Part shown: positions 35,083-43,488 of the stretch, in pieces
How positions within the stretch are numbered: position 1 is the first letter of the stretch
How the letters are laid out: every line of letters begins with the position of its first letter
Origin: Caulobacter radicis
Lineage (GTDB): Bacteria > Pseudomonadota > Alphaproteobacteria > Caulobacterales > Caulobacteraceae
Reading direction: 5' to 3'
Assembly (NCBI RefSeq): GCF_003094615.1
Contig: NZ_QDKO01000003.1
Coordinates: 1 to 64,000, forward strand
DNA length: 64,000 nt
The notes under the pieces: model-generated
What the model was told of the DNA's origin: nothing
Database searches by the model: none
Seen by the model: only the letters and a program-made list of their open reading frames with translations
Made by a program: the position numbers and the translations under genes

Positions 35083-36052
35083 GCTCTGGCGCCTGCGCCT
35101 CCTGGCGCTGGCCGGCCTGCTCGTCGCGGCCCTGGCCTGGTTCGGGGCGCCGTCCAAGGCCCAGGCCGCCGCCAGTTGCAACGCCTCGATCTCCAGCGTC
35201 AATCTCGGCTCGACCCTCAGCCCGCTGACGGCCGGCAATGTCGACGCCACGGCCACGCTCAACTTCAGCTGCACCGGCCTGACGCCGCTGCTGCCGGTTT
35301 CACTGTGCCCCAATCTCGACGCGGGATCGGGCGGCAGCAACGGTTCTGGCCAGCGCTACATGGTCGGACCTGGCGGGGCGACCGTGCCGTTCCAGATCTA
35401 CCAGGACAACGGCCGCACCCAGCCCTGGGGCTCGTCGGTGCTGCTGGTGTTCGGCACGGTGCCGACCATCACCGCCAATCCCGGCACGGGCAGTTCGATC
35501 AACGTCAACCAGACGGTCTATCTGCGGCTGTCGACCAGCACCACGACCCTGCCTGGCGCCTATACCACCAGCTTCACCGGCCAGACCTTCTTCTGGGGGC
35601 TGAACCTCCTGTCGTGCGCGGGGGTCACCGTCGGCTCGACCCTGACGCCGGCGACCTTCACCTTCAGCGCCACCCTGATCGCCGACTGCACGATCACGAC
35701 CGGCAACCTCAGCTTCGGCAATGTCGGCGTGCTCAGCGCCAACAAGGACGCCCAGACCGGCATGTCGGTGACCTGCACCAAGGACACGCCCTACGCCATC
35801 GGCCTCGACAACGGCCAGCAGGGAACCTCGGCCACCGCCCGTCGGATGAAGGCCGCCAGCCAGTACGTCACCTACGGCATCTACAAGGACGAGGCGCGGG
35901 GATCGCCCTGGGGGACCGGGGCGGGACTTACGGTCGGCGGCAGCGGCACCGGCGGCGCCCAGCCGCTGACCCTCTATGGCCGCGTCCCCGCCCAGACCAC
36001 GCCGTCGCCCGCGACCTATGGCGACCAGGTGATCGCGACGGTCACCTACTGA
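35057..36052 (+). CDS. Two-domain SCPU protein, probable fimbrial tip adhesin
   Basis: A 331-residue protein with a signal peptide followed by two SCPU domains: residues about 40-195 (CNASISSVNLGSTLSPL to LNLLSCAGVTVG) and about 205-331 (TFTFSATLIADCTITTGNLSFGNVG to DQVIATVTY). The second closely resembles the single-domain pilin encoded at 31496. In the Csu system a two-domain subunit (CsuE) forms the adhesive tip; by position and architecture this is the likely equivalent. It ends convergently with, and overlaps by seven bases, the B12 operon. Confidence 0.8.
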   Translation: MSSTPSAARLWRLRLLALAGLLVAALAWFGAPSKAQAAASCNASISSVNLGSTLSPLTAGNVDATATLNFSCTGLTPLLPVSLCPNLDAGSGGSNGSGQRYMVGPGGATVPFQIYQDNGRTQPWGSSVLLVFGTVPTITANPGTGSSINVNQTVYLRLSTSTTTLPGAYTTSFTGQTFFWGLNLLSCAGVTVGSTLTPATFTFSATLIADCTITTGNLSFGNVGVLSANKDAQTGMSVTCTKDTPYAIGLDNGQQGTSATARRMKAASQYVTYGIYKDEARGSPWGTGAGLTVGGSGTGGAQPLTLYGRVPAQTTPSPATYGDQVIATVTY

Positions 36053-36549
36053 CGAAGATCCCAGGCGAAGGCCTCGCCTTCGAAGGCTTCCGCGCCGCGT
36101 CCGATGGACTGGATGGCGGCGACCATGCGTCCCTCGCGGCCAAGCGCCGCGTCGGCCAGGGCCACCATCAGCGGATTGGGCGTAGCGGAGGGCGATAGGT
36201 ACCGCAGCGCCCCCGCCAGTTCGCCCTCGTCGCGCTCCGGCGCCAGGCGACAGGCCAGGATGAACGCCGCCGCCGTCGAGCGGCTGACCCCGGCGTAGCA
36301 GTGCAGCAGCAGGGGCCGTGCGCGGTCCCAGGCGTCGGCGAAGGCCAGCAGGTCCGCGATCATGGCCGCGCTCGGCGCGATCAGGCCTTCGCGCGGTTCG
36401 GCGATGTCGTGGAAGGCCAGGTGCAGGCGCTCGACGTCGGCGATCTCCGGCGCCTGGGCGGTCGGCGACAGCAGGCTGACCACATGCGAGGGGGTGTGCG
36501 CGTCCAGGTGCGCAGCAAGGCCGCTCAGGGGGCAGACGGCCAGGATCAC
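36046..36549 (-). CDS. Tyrosine/dual-specificity phosphatase-like protein, last gene of B12 operon
   Basis: A 167-residue protein with the CxxxxxR active-site loop HCYAGVSRS (C84, R90) of cysteine-dependent phosphatases and a candidate general acid Asp48 in FHDIAEP. The GTG at 36549 overlaps the cobS stop as GTGA, so it is translated with cobS. The operon lacks a recognisable CobC-type alpha-ribazole-5'-phosphate phosphatase, the step that completes nucleotide-loop assembly, so this protein may fill that role. That is an inference; a regulatory phosphatase is the alternative. Confidence 0.7.
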   Translation of the reverse strand: MILAVCPLSGLAAHLDAHTPSHVVSLLSPTAQAPEIADVERLHLAFHDIAEPREGLIAPSAAMIADLLAFADAWDRARPLLLHCYAGVSRSTAAAFILACRLAPERDEGELAGALRYLSPSATPNPLMVALADAALGREGRMVAAIQSIGRGAEAFEGEAFAWDLRQ

Positions 36550-37304
36550 GCCAGCACGGCCGCCAGGCCCAGCAAGGCGCCCAGCTCGGCGACCTGCTCG
36601 ATCGCGCCCAGCACGTCGCCGACATAGCCGCCGATCAGCCGACGGGCCAACAGGGCCATGGCGAGCGCGAAGGCGGCGGCGAGGCCGATCGCGGCCAGTG
36701 CGCCCAGCGGCGGCGCCAGCAGCAGCGGCCACAGGCCCAGGATCGCGGCCACCAGCACCTCGGCCGGCTTCACGCCGTCGGGCGCGGGCTTGTACTTGGC
36801 GTCGGCGCGATCGCTGACATGGGGCAGGGCGGCCATGGTCGCCACCGCCGCCACGCGCCCGACGCCGTGCGCGGCCAGCAGGGCCAGCGCCGCGCTCAGC
36901 GGCGTCAGCGTCGCCAGGGTCGCGGCCTTGGCGCCCAGCACGACGACCAGGGCCAGCACGCCGTAGGTCCCGACGCGGCTGTCCTTCATGATCTCCAGGC
37001 GACGCTCGAGGGTCTGGCCGCCACCCAGGCCGTCGGCGGTGTCGGCCAGGCCGTCCTCGTGGAAGCCGCCGGTCAGCAGCAGGCCGGCGCCCAGGGCCAG
37101 CAGGGCTGGAACCCAGCCGTTCCAGACCTGGCTCGCCGCCAGCAGGGCGAGCGCGCAGACGCCGCCGACCAGCAGGCCGACCAGCGGGAAGTAGCGCGCC
37201 GAGCGGGTGATCCAGTCGGGCTCGAAGCCGCGCAGGGGCGGGGTCGGCAGGCGGGTCAGGAACTGCGCCGCGCAAAGCAATAGCTGGACCTGACGGCCGA
37301 TCAT
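36546..37304 (-). CDS. Adenosylcobinamide-GDP ribazoletransferase CobS (CobV)
   Basis: A 252-residue membrane enzyme that joins adenosylcobinamide-GDP and alpha-ribazole (or its phosphate). Family motifs are LLCAAQFLTRLPTP, GLLLTGGFHEDGLADTADGLGGG (metal-binding acidic residues), IMKDSRVGTYG and GRVAAVATMAALP. Several membrane helices follow. It overlaps cobT upstream and the phosphatase-like gene downstream by four bases each. Confidence 0.95.
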   Translation of the reverse strand: MIGRQVQLLLCAAQFLTRLPTPPLRGFEPDWITRSARYFPLVGLLVGGVCALALLAASQVWNGWVPALLALGAGLLLTGGFHEDGLADTADGLGGGQTLERRLEIMKDSRVGTYGVLALVVVLGAKAATLATLTPLSAALALLAAHGVGRVAAVATMAALPHVSDRADAKYKPAPDGVKPAEVLVAAILGLWPLLLAPPLGALAAIGLAAAFALAMALLARRLIGGYVGDVLGAIEQVAELGALLGLAAVLA

Positions 37305-38326
37305 CCCAGCACGTCGGCCAGGTCGGCCACCTGCGTCAGCAGGTTGGCGGCCGCCGCCACCAACGGGGCGGCCAGCACCGCGCCGGTGCCTTCGCCCAGC
37401 CTCAGGCCAAGGTCGAGCAGGGGCTCGGCGCCGAGCGCCGCCAGCATCGCCGCGTGGCCCTTCTCGGCCGAACCGTGGGCGAAGACGCAGTAGTCGAGGG
37501 CCTCTGGGGCCAGGCGCACGGCCGCCAGGGCCGCGGCGGTGGCGATGAAGCCGTCGATCAGCACCGGACGCCGCCGCGCGGCCGCGCCCAGCACCGCGCC
37601 GGCCATCATGGCGATCTCGCAGCCGCCGAACTCCGCCAGCACCGAGAACGGGTCCTCGGCGTCGCTGCGGGCGGCGGCGCGGGCGATGGCGGCGGCCTTG
37701 CGCGCCAGCCCGTCGGCGTCGTGGCCCGTGCCCTGGCCGATGCAGGCGTCCAGCGGGGCGGGGGCCAGGCGATGCATGACGAGGGCGGCGGCCGAACTGT
37801 TGCCGATGCCCATCTCGCCGATGGCCAGCACGTCGGCTTCGTCCAGGGCGCGGCCGGCGATCTCGATCCCGCGCGTCAGGGCCAGATGCGTTTCCTGGCG
37901 CGTCAGGGCCGCCTCGCGGGCGGCGTTGCGGGCGCCCAGGCGCACCTTGGCGTCGATCAGGTCCGGATGCGCCGCCAGCTCGGCGGCGACGCCGGCGTCG
38001 ACCACCTTGACCGACACGCCGGTCGCCTTGGCGAAGGCGTTGACGCTGGAGCGGCCCGACAGGAACAGGCCGACCATGGCGACGGTCACGCTGGACGGAT
38101 AGCTGGCGACGCCTTCCTCGGTCAGGCCATGGTCGCCGGCGAACACCAGCAGCGCCGTACGGTCGGCCAGGGGCGCCAGGTCGTTCGCGATCAGGCCCAG
38201 GCGCACGGCCAGGTCTTCGATCCGTCCCAGAGAGCCCGGCGGCTTGGCCTTGCCGTCCAGCTTGGCGCGCAGCCGGGGCTCAAGCGCGTGGTCGACGGCC
38301 GCGATGGACGGGGGCGTGAAGGTCAT
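37301..38326 (-). CDS. Nicotinate-nucleotide-dimethylbenzimidazole phosphoribosyltransferase CobT
   Basis: A 341-residue enzyme that activates the lower-ligand base for B12. It has KPPGSLGRIEDLA, VFAGDHGLTEEGV, GEMGIGNSSAAA (catalytic Glu region downstream), GCEIAMMAGAVLG, LIDGFIATAAALAA and GAEPLLDLGLRLGEGTGA. The start at 38326 overlaps the cbiB stop (ATGA) and gives the usual N-terminus; a longer in-frame start at 38374 lies within cbiB. Confidence 0.95.
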   Translation of the reverse strand: MTFTPPSIAAVDHALEPRLRAKLDGKAKPPGSLGRIEDLAVRLGLIANDLAPLADRTALLVFAGDHGLTEEGVASYPSSVTVAMVGLFLSGRSSVNAFAKATGVSVKVVDAGVAAELAAHPDLIDAKVRLGARNAAREAALTRQETHLALTRGIEIAGRALDEADVLAIGEMGIGNSSAAALVMHRLAPAPLDACIGQGTGHDADGLARKAAAIARAAARSDAEDPFSVLAEFGGCEIAMMAGAVLGAAARRRPVLIDGFIATAAALAAVRLAPEALDYCVFAHGSAEKGHAAMLAALGAEPLLDLGLRLGEGTGAVLAAPLVAAAANLLTQVADLADVLG

Positions 38327-39279
38327 TGGGTCAGTCTCCAGCCGCCCAGGCACAGCAGGGTGACCAGCAGCCACAGCAAGGCGCAGGCCCGGCGGTAGAT
38401 CCGCAGGCCCCGGCGCAGGTCAGTCAGGTCGGGCGCGCGGCCGTCGCCGAAGCTTGGGCGCTGGGAGGTCTGGCCGTCGTAGCGGGCCGGACCGCCCAGC
38501 TTGACGCCCAGCGCGCCGGCCATGGCCGCCTCGGGCCAGCCGGCGTTGGGCGAGGCGTGCTTCCTGGCGTCGCGGCGCATGGTCGCCCAGCCCTTCCAGC
38601 CGGCCGCCACGCAGATCAGGCCGCCGGCCAGGCGCGCGGGAACCCAGTTCATCACGTCGTCGGTCTTGGCCGCCGCCCAGCCGAACGATCGCCAGCGCGG
38701 CTCCATGTGTCCGATCTGGCTGTCGGCGGTGTTCACCGCCTTGTAGGCGAAGAGGCCGGGCAGGCCAAACAGGGTCAGCCACGAGGCCGGGGCTACGACC
38801 CCGTCGTTGAAGCTCTCGGCCAGGCTCTCCAGCGCCGCGGCGGTCACGCCGTGCAGATCAAGGTCGTCGACGTCGCGCCCGACGATCTTGCTCACCGCCT
38901 CGCGGGCGGCGGGCAGGTCGCCGCCTTCCAGCGGGTCGAGCACGGCCATCACGTGCTGGTGCAGGCTGCGCTGGGCCAGGCCCAGCGTCGCCAGCAGCGC
39001 GACGGCCAGCGTCGCCAACAGGCCGCTGTCGAAGGCCGCCTCCAGGATGCTGCCGACCAGGATCGCGGCCCCGACCAGGATCGCCACGGTGACGACGCCC
39101 AGTTCCTTGCGGCGGACCTCGCTGCGCTCGGGCCGGTTCCACCGCCGCTCCATCGCCTCGATCGCCTTGCCGATCCAGGTGACCGGATGCGGCATGGCCT
39201 TGTGCAGGCCTTGCGGATAGCCGACCAGGGCCTCGATCAGCAGGGCCAGCGGAGGCGCGAGCAGCAGGGGTTCAGCCAT
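38323..39279 (-). CDS. Adenosylcobinamide-phosphate synthase CbiB/CobD
   Basis: A 318-residue integral membrane protein that attaches the aminopropanol(-phosphate) arm to adenosylcobyric acid. It shows HPVTWIGKAIEAMERRWNR near the N-terminus, RDVDDLDLHGVTAAALESLAESFNDGVVAP in parts (the SLAEsxNDGvvAP signature), YKAVNTADSQIGH and a W-P-A-R loop before the last helices. It overlaps the ABC ATPase gene by eight bases. Confidence 0.94.
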   Translation of the reverse strand: MAEPLLLAPPLALLIEALVGYPQGLHKAMPHPVTWIGKAIEAMERRWNRPERSEVRRKELGVVTVAILVGAAILVGSILEAAFDSGLLATLAVALLATLGLAQRSLHQHVMAVLDPLEGGDLPAAREAVSKIVGRDVDDLDLHGVTAAALESLAESFNDGVVAPASWLTLFGLPGLFAYKAVNTADSQIGHMEPRWRSFGWAAAKTDDVMNWVPARLAGGLICVAAGWKGWATMRRDARKHASPNAGWPEAAMAGALGVKLGGPARYDGQTSQRPSFGDGRAPDLTDLRRGLRIYRRACALLWLLVTLLCLGGWRLTQ

Positions 39280-40069
39280 GGCGTCCCACGAGTTCGATCA
39301 GCGGGCCCGACTGGCCCTCGACCACTCTTGCCGTGACTCCATAGGCGCGGGCCAGCACGTCCGGCGTTAGCGCCTCGCGCGGCGGACCGTCGGCGATCAG
39401 TCGCCCGTCCACCAGCACCAGCACCCGGTCGGCCAGCCGCGCGGCGATGGCCAGGTCGTGCAGGGTCATGACCACGCCCTGGCCGGCCTGGGCGGCGAAG
39501 CCGCGCATCAGGTCCACGGCGTCCAGCTGGTGGCCGGGATCCAGGCCCGCCAGCGGCTCGTCGGCCAGCAGCCAGCTCGGTTCGCCAGCCAGCACGCGGG
39601 CGAACAGCGCCCGGCCGCGCTCGCCGCCCGAAAGGCTTTTGACCTCGCGAAGGGCGAGCTCCTCCAGGTCGGTGTGCTTGAGCGCCCGGGCCACGGCCAG
39701 GCGGTCGGCTTCGGACAGGCCCCGCATGCCGCTGTGGGGCGTGCGGCCAAGGCCGACCAGGGTCTCGACGTCGACGGCCCAGGCCACTTCCGGAGTCTGC
39801 GGCAGGAAGCCGATCTTGCGGGCGCGCTCGCGGTGCGACAGGGCGGCCAGCGGCGCGCCCTCCAGGCTGACGCTGCCGGCGTCGGGCTTGCGCAGGCCCG
39901 CCAGGCACGCGAGCAGGGTCGACTTGCCCGCGCCGTTGGGGCCGACCACGGCGGTGACCTCGCCGGCCCGGAACTCGGCGCTGACGCCGTGCAGCACGGC
40001 GCGGCCGCCCAGCGAAACGGTCAGGTTGTCGGCGGAAAGCGTCGCGCCGGAGATGGGGGGGGCGGTCAT
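39272..40069 (-). CDS. Vitamin B12/cobinamide ABC transporter ATP-binding protein
   Basis: A 265-residue ABC ATPase of the BtuD/FecE type. Walker A GPNGAGKST is at residues 43-51, the signature is SLSGGERGRAL, Walker B is WLLADEPLAGLD, and the switch His is in MTLHDL. Its place between the permease and B12 enzymes, under the B12 riboswitch, indicates corrinoid import rather than iron-siderophore uptake. The overlap with the permease gene is four bases. Confidence 0.92.
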   Translation of the reverse strand: MTAPPISGATLSADNLTVSLGGRAVLHGVSAEFRAGEVTAVVGPNGAGKSTLLACLAGLRKPDAGSVSLEGAPLAALSHRERARKIGFLPQTPEVAWAVDVETLVGLGRTPHSGMRGLSEADRLAVARALKHTDLEELALREVKSLSGGERGRALFARVLAGEPSWLLADEPLAGLDPGHQLDAVDLMRGFAAQAGQGVVMTLHDLAIAARLADRVLVLVDGRLIADGPPREALTPDVLARAYGVTARVVEGQSGPLIELVGRHG

Positions 40070-41052
40070 GCGAGCCTCCGGCGCATGGAAATCAGGAGGG
40101 CCAGGAAGAACGGCCCGCCAACGGCGGCGGTGGCCACGCCCAGCCGCATCTCCGCCGCCGATGGCGTCAGCCGCACGACGATGTCGGCCGCCAGCACCAG
40201 GGCCGAGCCGGCCAGCGCCGAGGGGATGAGCAGGGCGCCCGGCCGGTGTCCGACCAGCGGGCGCACCAGGTGTGGAGCGATCAGGCCGACGAAGCCGATC
40301 AGTCCCGTCACCGCCACGCTGGCGCCCGAGGCTATCCCGACGCCCACGGCCAGGATCACCCGCACGGCCGACAGGTTGACCCCCAGCGCCACGGCCCCGG
40401 TCTCGCCCAGGGTCAGGGCGTCCAGCGACTTGCGCAGGGTCAGCAGGATGGCCAGGCCCACGACGATCAGCGGCACGGCCAGCCGCACCTCCTCGACGCT
40501 GCGGTCGGCCAGCGATCCGAGCAGCCAGCTGATGATCTCCTGCGCCGCCCAGGGATTGGGGGCCAGCGACAGGGCAAGGGCGACGCCGGCGCTGGCCACG
40601 GTGTTGAGGATCACGCCGGCCAGCAGGAAGGTCACCGTGCCGCCGGTGGTCCCGGCCAGGGCCAGCATCAGCACGACGCCCAGGCCCGCGCCCAGGATCG
40701 CGCAGGCCGGCAGCAGCCAGGTCGCGGTGAAGGCCAGGCCCAGATAAAGGCTCATCACCGCGCCCAGCGCGGCCATGGACGACACGCCCAGCACGCCCGG
40801 ATCGGCCAGCGGGTTGCGGGTGTAGCCCTGCATCGCCGCGCCCGACAGGCCCAGCGCCGCGCCAATGGCCACGGCCAGCACGGTTCGCGGCAGGCGAAGC
40901 TCGAAGATGATCGCCCAGCGCGGATCGGCGCGGTCGACCCAGGCGCTCCACGGCGCCCAGACCCGGCCGCTCATCAGCGACAGGCCGAACAGGACGGCTA
41001 TGGCCAGCAGGAGGCCGCCGATCAGCAGCCAGGAACGGCGGGAATGGCTCAT
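40066..41052 (-). CDS. Vitamin B12/cobinamide ABC transporter permease
   Basis: A 328-residue FecCD-family permease with about nine to ten membrane segments. Family motifs are LRLPRTVLAVAIGAALGLSGAAMQ, NPLADPGVLGVSS, and VTGLIGFVGLIAPHLVRPLVGHR, the cytoplasmic loop that docks to the ATPase. With the ATPase and the binding protein it makes a BtuCDF-type importer. It overlaps both neighbours by four bases. Confidence 0.93.
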   Translation of the reverse strand: MSHSRRSWLLIGGLLLAIAVLFGLSLMSGRVWAPWSAWVDRADPRWAIIFELRLPRTVLAVAIGAALGLSGAAMQGYTRNPLADPGVLGVSSMAALGAVMSLYLGLAFTATWLLPACAILGAGLGVVLMLALAGTTGGTVTFLLAGVILNTVASAGVALALSLAPNPWAAQEIISWLLGSLADRSVEEVRLAVPLIVVGLAILLTLRKSLDALTLGETGAVALGVNLSAVRVILAVGVGIASGASVAVTGLIGFVGLIAPHLVRPLVGHRPGALLIPSALAGSALVLAADIVVRLTPSAAEMRLGVATAAVGGPFFLALLISMRRRLA

Positions 41053-41906
41053 GTGCGGGCTTTCAGCACTTGGCGGCGAGCGGCCGCCAGAGTGGCGGCG
41101 GTGTCGATCAGGGTGGGGCCGCCGCAATAGAGCAGCCGTTCGGGGAAGGTGGCGCGGGTCATGCGATGGCTCACGCTGGCGAGGGCGGGGTGGCCGAGCA
41201 TGCGCTCGGCCCAGGTCGGGGCGTCGGGCCGCGCCTGGCCGGCCAGCAGCACCTGCGGCGGATCGGCCAGCAGGCGTTCCAGCGAGACATTGCCCCACTT
41301 CTTCAGGCCATAGCGGCTGGCGACGTTCACGAAACCGGCGCGCTTCATCATCTCGTCGACCAGCGTGCCTTCGCCGGCCGCGAAGCCGTTGGGCTGGAAC
41401 ACCAGCGCCTCCAGGGGCCTGGCGCCTGGCGGCGGGGCCGAGGCGGCCAGAGCCCGGTCGATGCGGGCGATCAGCGCCTCGCCGCGTTCCGGGTGACCGG
41501 CGGCGTCGGCGATGCGGCGGATGTCGGCCTGGTTCTCGGCCCAGCTGTTGGGCACCTTGAAGAGCTCGGCCCGCACGCCCAGCCGCTTCAGCGCCGCCCG
41601 CGTGGCGGGCGAGGAGTGGGCGGCGCTCAGCACCACGTCGGGCCGCAGCGCGATCACCTCTTCGGCGCTCTCGTAGGTGATCGGATAGCTCTTGGCGCGC
41701 TCGGCTATGCTCGACTGCTGCGGGTCGCGGGCATAGTGGCTCAGCGCCGCGATCTGGTCGCGGTCGGCCACCTCGACCAGCACGCCGTCGAGGCACGGGT
41801 TCAGCGAGACGAGGCGCGGCTTGCGCGCCGCCGCCCGCGACGAGCCCGCCCCGAGCCCGACCGCCAGGCCCGCGCCCAGCGCCGTGCGACGGCTCAGCGG
41901 CGTCAA
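41049..41906 (-). CDS. Corrinoid periplasmic binding protein, BtuF-like
   Basis: A 285-residue substrate-binding protein (TroA/BtuF fold) with a Tat-like leader (SRRTALGAGLAVGLGAG). The body begins KPRLVSLNPCLDGVLVE and carries two lobes joined by a long helix. The start is a TTG at 41906 that overlaps the cobO stop as TTGA; no ATG or GTG fits. It delivers corrinoid from the BtuB-like receptor to the permease. Confidence 0.85.
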   Translation of the reverse strand: MTPLSRRTALGAGLAVGLGAGSSRAAARKPRLVSLNPCLDGVLVEVADRDQIAALSHYARDPQQSSIAERAKSYPITYESAEEVIALRPDVVLSAAHSSPATRAALKRLGVRAELFKVPNSWAENQADIRRIADAAGHPERGEALIARIDRALAASAPPPGARPLEALVFQPNGFAAGEGTLVDEMMKRAGFVNVASRYGLKKWGNVSLERLLADPPQVLLAGQARPDAPTWAERMLGHPALASVSHRMTRATFPERLLYCGGPTLIDTAATLAAARRQVLKART

Positions 41907-42505
41907 AACTCGACCCCGCGCTGGGCCTTGAAGCCCTGTTCGAAGGGATGCTTGACCAGGGTCATCTCGGTGACCAGGTCGGCGATCTCCAGAAGCTGCG
42001 GCTTGGCGTTGCGGCCGGTCAGGCAGACGTGCTTGTCGTTGGGGCGGGCCTTCAGCACTTCCACCACCTCGTCGATGTCGAGATAGTCGTAGCGCAGGGC
42101 GATGTTGATCTCGTCCAGCAGCACGAAGTCCAGCGTCGGATCGGCGATCATCGCCTTGGACTCTTCCCAGGCGGCCTTTGCGGCGGCGATGTCGCGCTCG
42201 CGGTCCTGGGTGTCCCAGGTGAAGCCTTCGCCCATCACGCGATAGCGCACCTGGTCGGGAAAGCGGCTGAAGAACAGGCGCTCGCCGGTCTTCCACTTGC
42301 CCTTGATGAACTGCACCACGCCCACCTGCATGCCCCAGCCCAGCGAGCGGGCGACCATGCCGAAGCCGGCCGAGGACTTGCCCTTGCCGTCGCCCGTGTG
42401 CACCAGCAGCAGACCCTTCTCGAGCGTCTTGGATTTCATCAGCTCTTCGCGCTCGGCCTTCAGGGCGCGCATGGCCTCGGCGTGCTGGGTGTTCTCGTCG
42501 GTCAT
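41903..42505 (-). CDS. Cob(I)yrinic acid a,c-diamide adenosyltransferase CobO (BtuR type)
   Basis: A 200-residue enzyme that transfers the adenosyl group from ATP to the corrinoid cobalt, needed for both salvage and synthesis. The P-loop is GDGKGKS at residues 38-44, followed by GWGMQVGVVQFIKGKWKTGE and LLDEINIALRYDYLD. The N-terminal 25 residues are a BtuR-type helix. It overlaps both its neighbours by four bases. Confidence 0.95.
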   Translation of the reverse strand: MTDENTQHAEAMRALKAEREELMKSKTLEKGLLLVHTGDGKGKSSAGFGMVARSLGWGMQVGVVQFIKGKWKTGERLFFSRFPDQVRYRVMGEGFTWDTQDRERDIAAAKAAWEESKAMIADPTLDFVLLDEINIALRYDYLDIDEVVEVLKARPNDKHVCLTGRNAKPQLLEIADLVTEMTLVKHPFEQGFKAQRGVEF

Positions 42506-43488
42506 CGCGAAGTCTCCAGGGCGGCGGCCAGGCGCGCCCAGTCGGCGTCGAATCCGGGCAGGCCGAAGCGTAGCAGGCCGGCGTCGTGGTCGAAGGGGCG
42601 GGTGAGGATGCCGGCGCGCGCCAGGGCCTCGAAACGGGCCGGGGCGTCGGCGACGCGCGCCAGGCGGAACAGGCTGGTTCCGCCGACGACCTCGAAGCCC
42701 GAGGCGGCCAGCAGAGCGTCCAGCCGCGCGGCGTCGTCGGCCAGGCTGGCGCGGGTGGCGTCGGCCCAGGCGGTGTCGGGATAGGCGGCCAGGCCCGCCG
42801 CCATGGCGGGCGCGGATAGGGGCCATTCGCCCAGGGTGTCGCGCAGGCGGCGCGCCAGGGCCGGGCGGGCGACGACGAAGCCCAGCCGAAGGCCGGCCAG
42901 GCCGTAGAACTTGCCGAACGAGCGCAGCACCACCAGCCGCTCGTGGCCGGGCGCGCCGGCGAAGCGCGCCACCGACAGCGACGGCTCGCACTCGACGAAG
43001 GCCTCGTCGACCACCGCGCCGCGCTGGCCCAGCGCCAGCACCGCCTCGGGCGCCAGGCTGCGGCCGTCGGGATTGTTGGGGTTCACCACCACGCAGACGT
43101 CGGCCTGGGCCGGATCGGCGACCAGTTCGGAGCCGACGCGCCGCCAGGCGTGGGCGTGGCTGGAATAGGTGGGCAGGGGCAGGCTTACCCGCCCGCGCGG
43201 CAGGATCTTGGGCAGCAGCCGGATCGCGGTCTCGCTGCCGGGCAGGGCGACGACCCGGCTCGGGTCGTCGACGCCGAAAGCCCGCGCGGCCACGGCTTCC
43301 AGCTTCAGCAGATCGGCCGGATCGGGCAGGCGGCCCCAGTCCTCGAAGGCCTGGGGCGGAACCGGATAGGGTCGGGGATTGATCCCCGTCGACAGGTCGA
43401 GCCACGGCGCGGGCGCGTTGGGAAAACGCGCCCGCGCCGCCGCCAGGCGGCCGCCGTGTCCGGAAAGGGACGCCGGCGAGCCGCTCAT
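42502..43488 (-). CDS. Threonine-phosphate decarboxylase-like PLP enzyme (CobC/CobD)
   Basis: A 328-residue fold-type I PLP protein. It has HGGRLAAARARFP and LDLSTGINP at the N-terminus, VNPNNPDG for the cofactor, and the PLP lysine K193 in SFGKFYG, followed by GLRLGF. In B12 synthesis it makes (R)-1-amino-2-propanol phosphate from threonine phosphate for CbiB. The operon context supports this over a histidinol-phosphate aminotransferase. It meets the btuB stop on the same strand with a one-base overlap. Confidence 0.9.
   Translation of the reverse strand: MSGSPASLSGHGGRLAAARARFPNAPAPWLDLSTGINPRPYPVPPQAFEDWGRLPDPADLLKLEAVAARAFGVDDPSRVVALPGSETAIRLLPKILPRGRVSLPLPTYSSHAHAWRRVGSELVADPAQADVCVVVNPNNPDGRSLAPEAVLALGQRGAVVDEAFVECEPSLSVARFAGAPGHERLVVLRSFGKFYGLAGLRLGFVVARPALARRLRDTLGEWPLSAPAMAAGLAAYPDTAWADATRASLADDAARLDALLAASGFEVVGGTSLFRLARVADAPARFEALARAGILTRPFDHDAGLLRFGLPGFDADWARLAAALETSR

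Noticed and set aside
32692..35340. 882-codon reverse-strand open frame across the usher gene
   Set aside because: Shadow frame; the usher on the forward strand is clear by homology and operon position.
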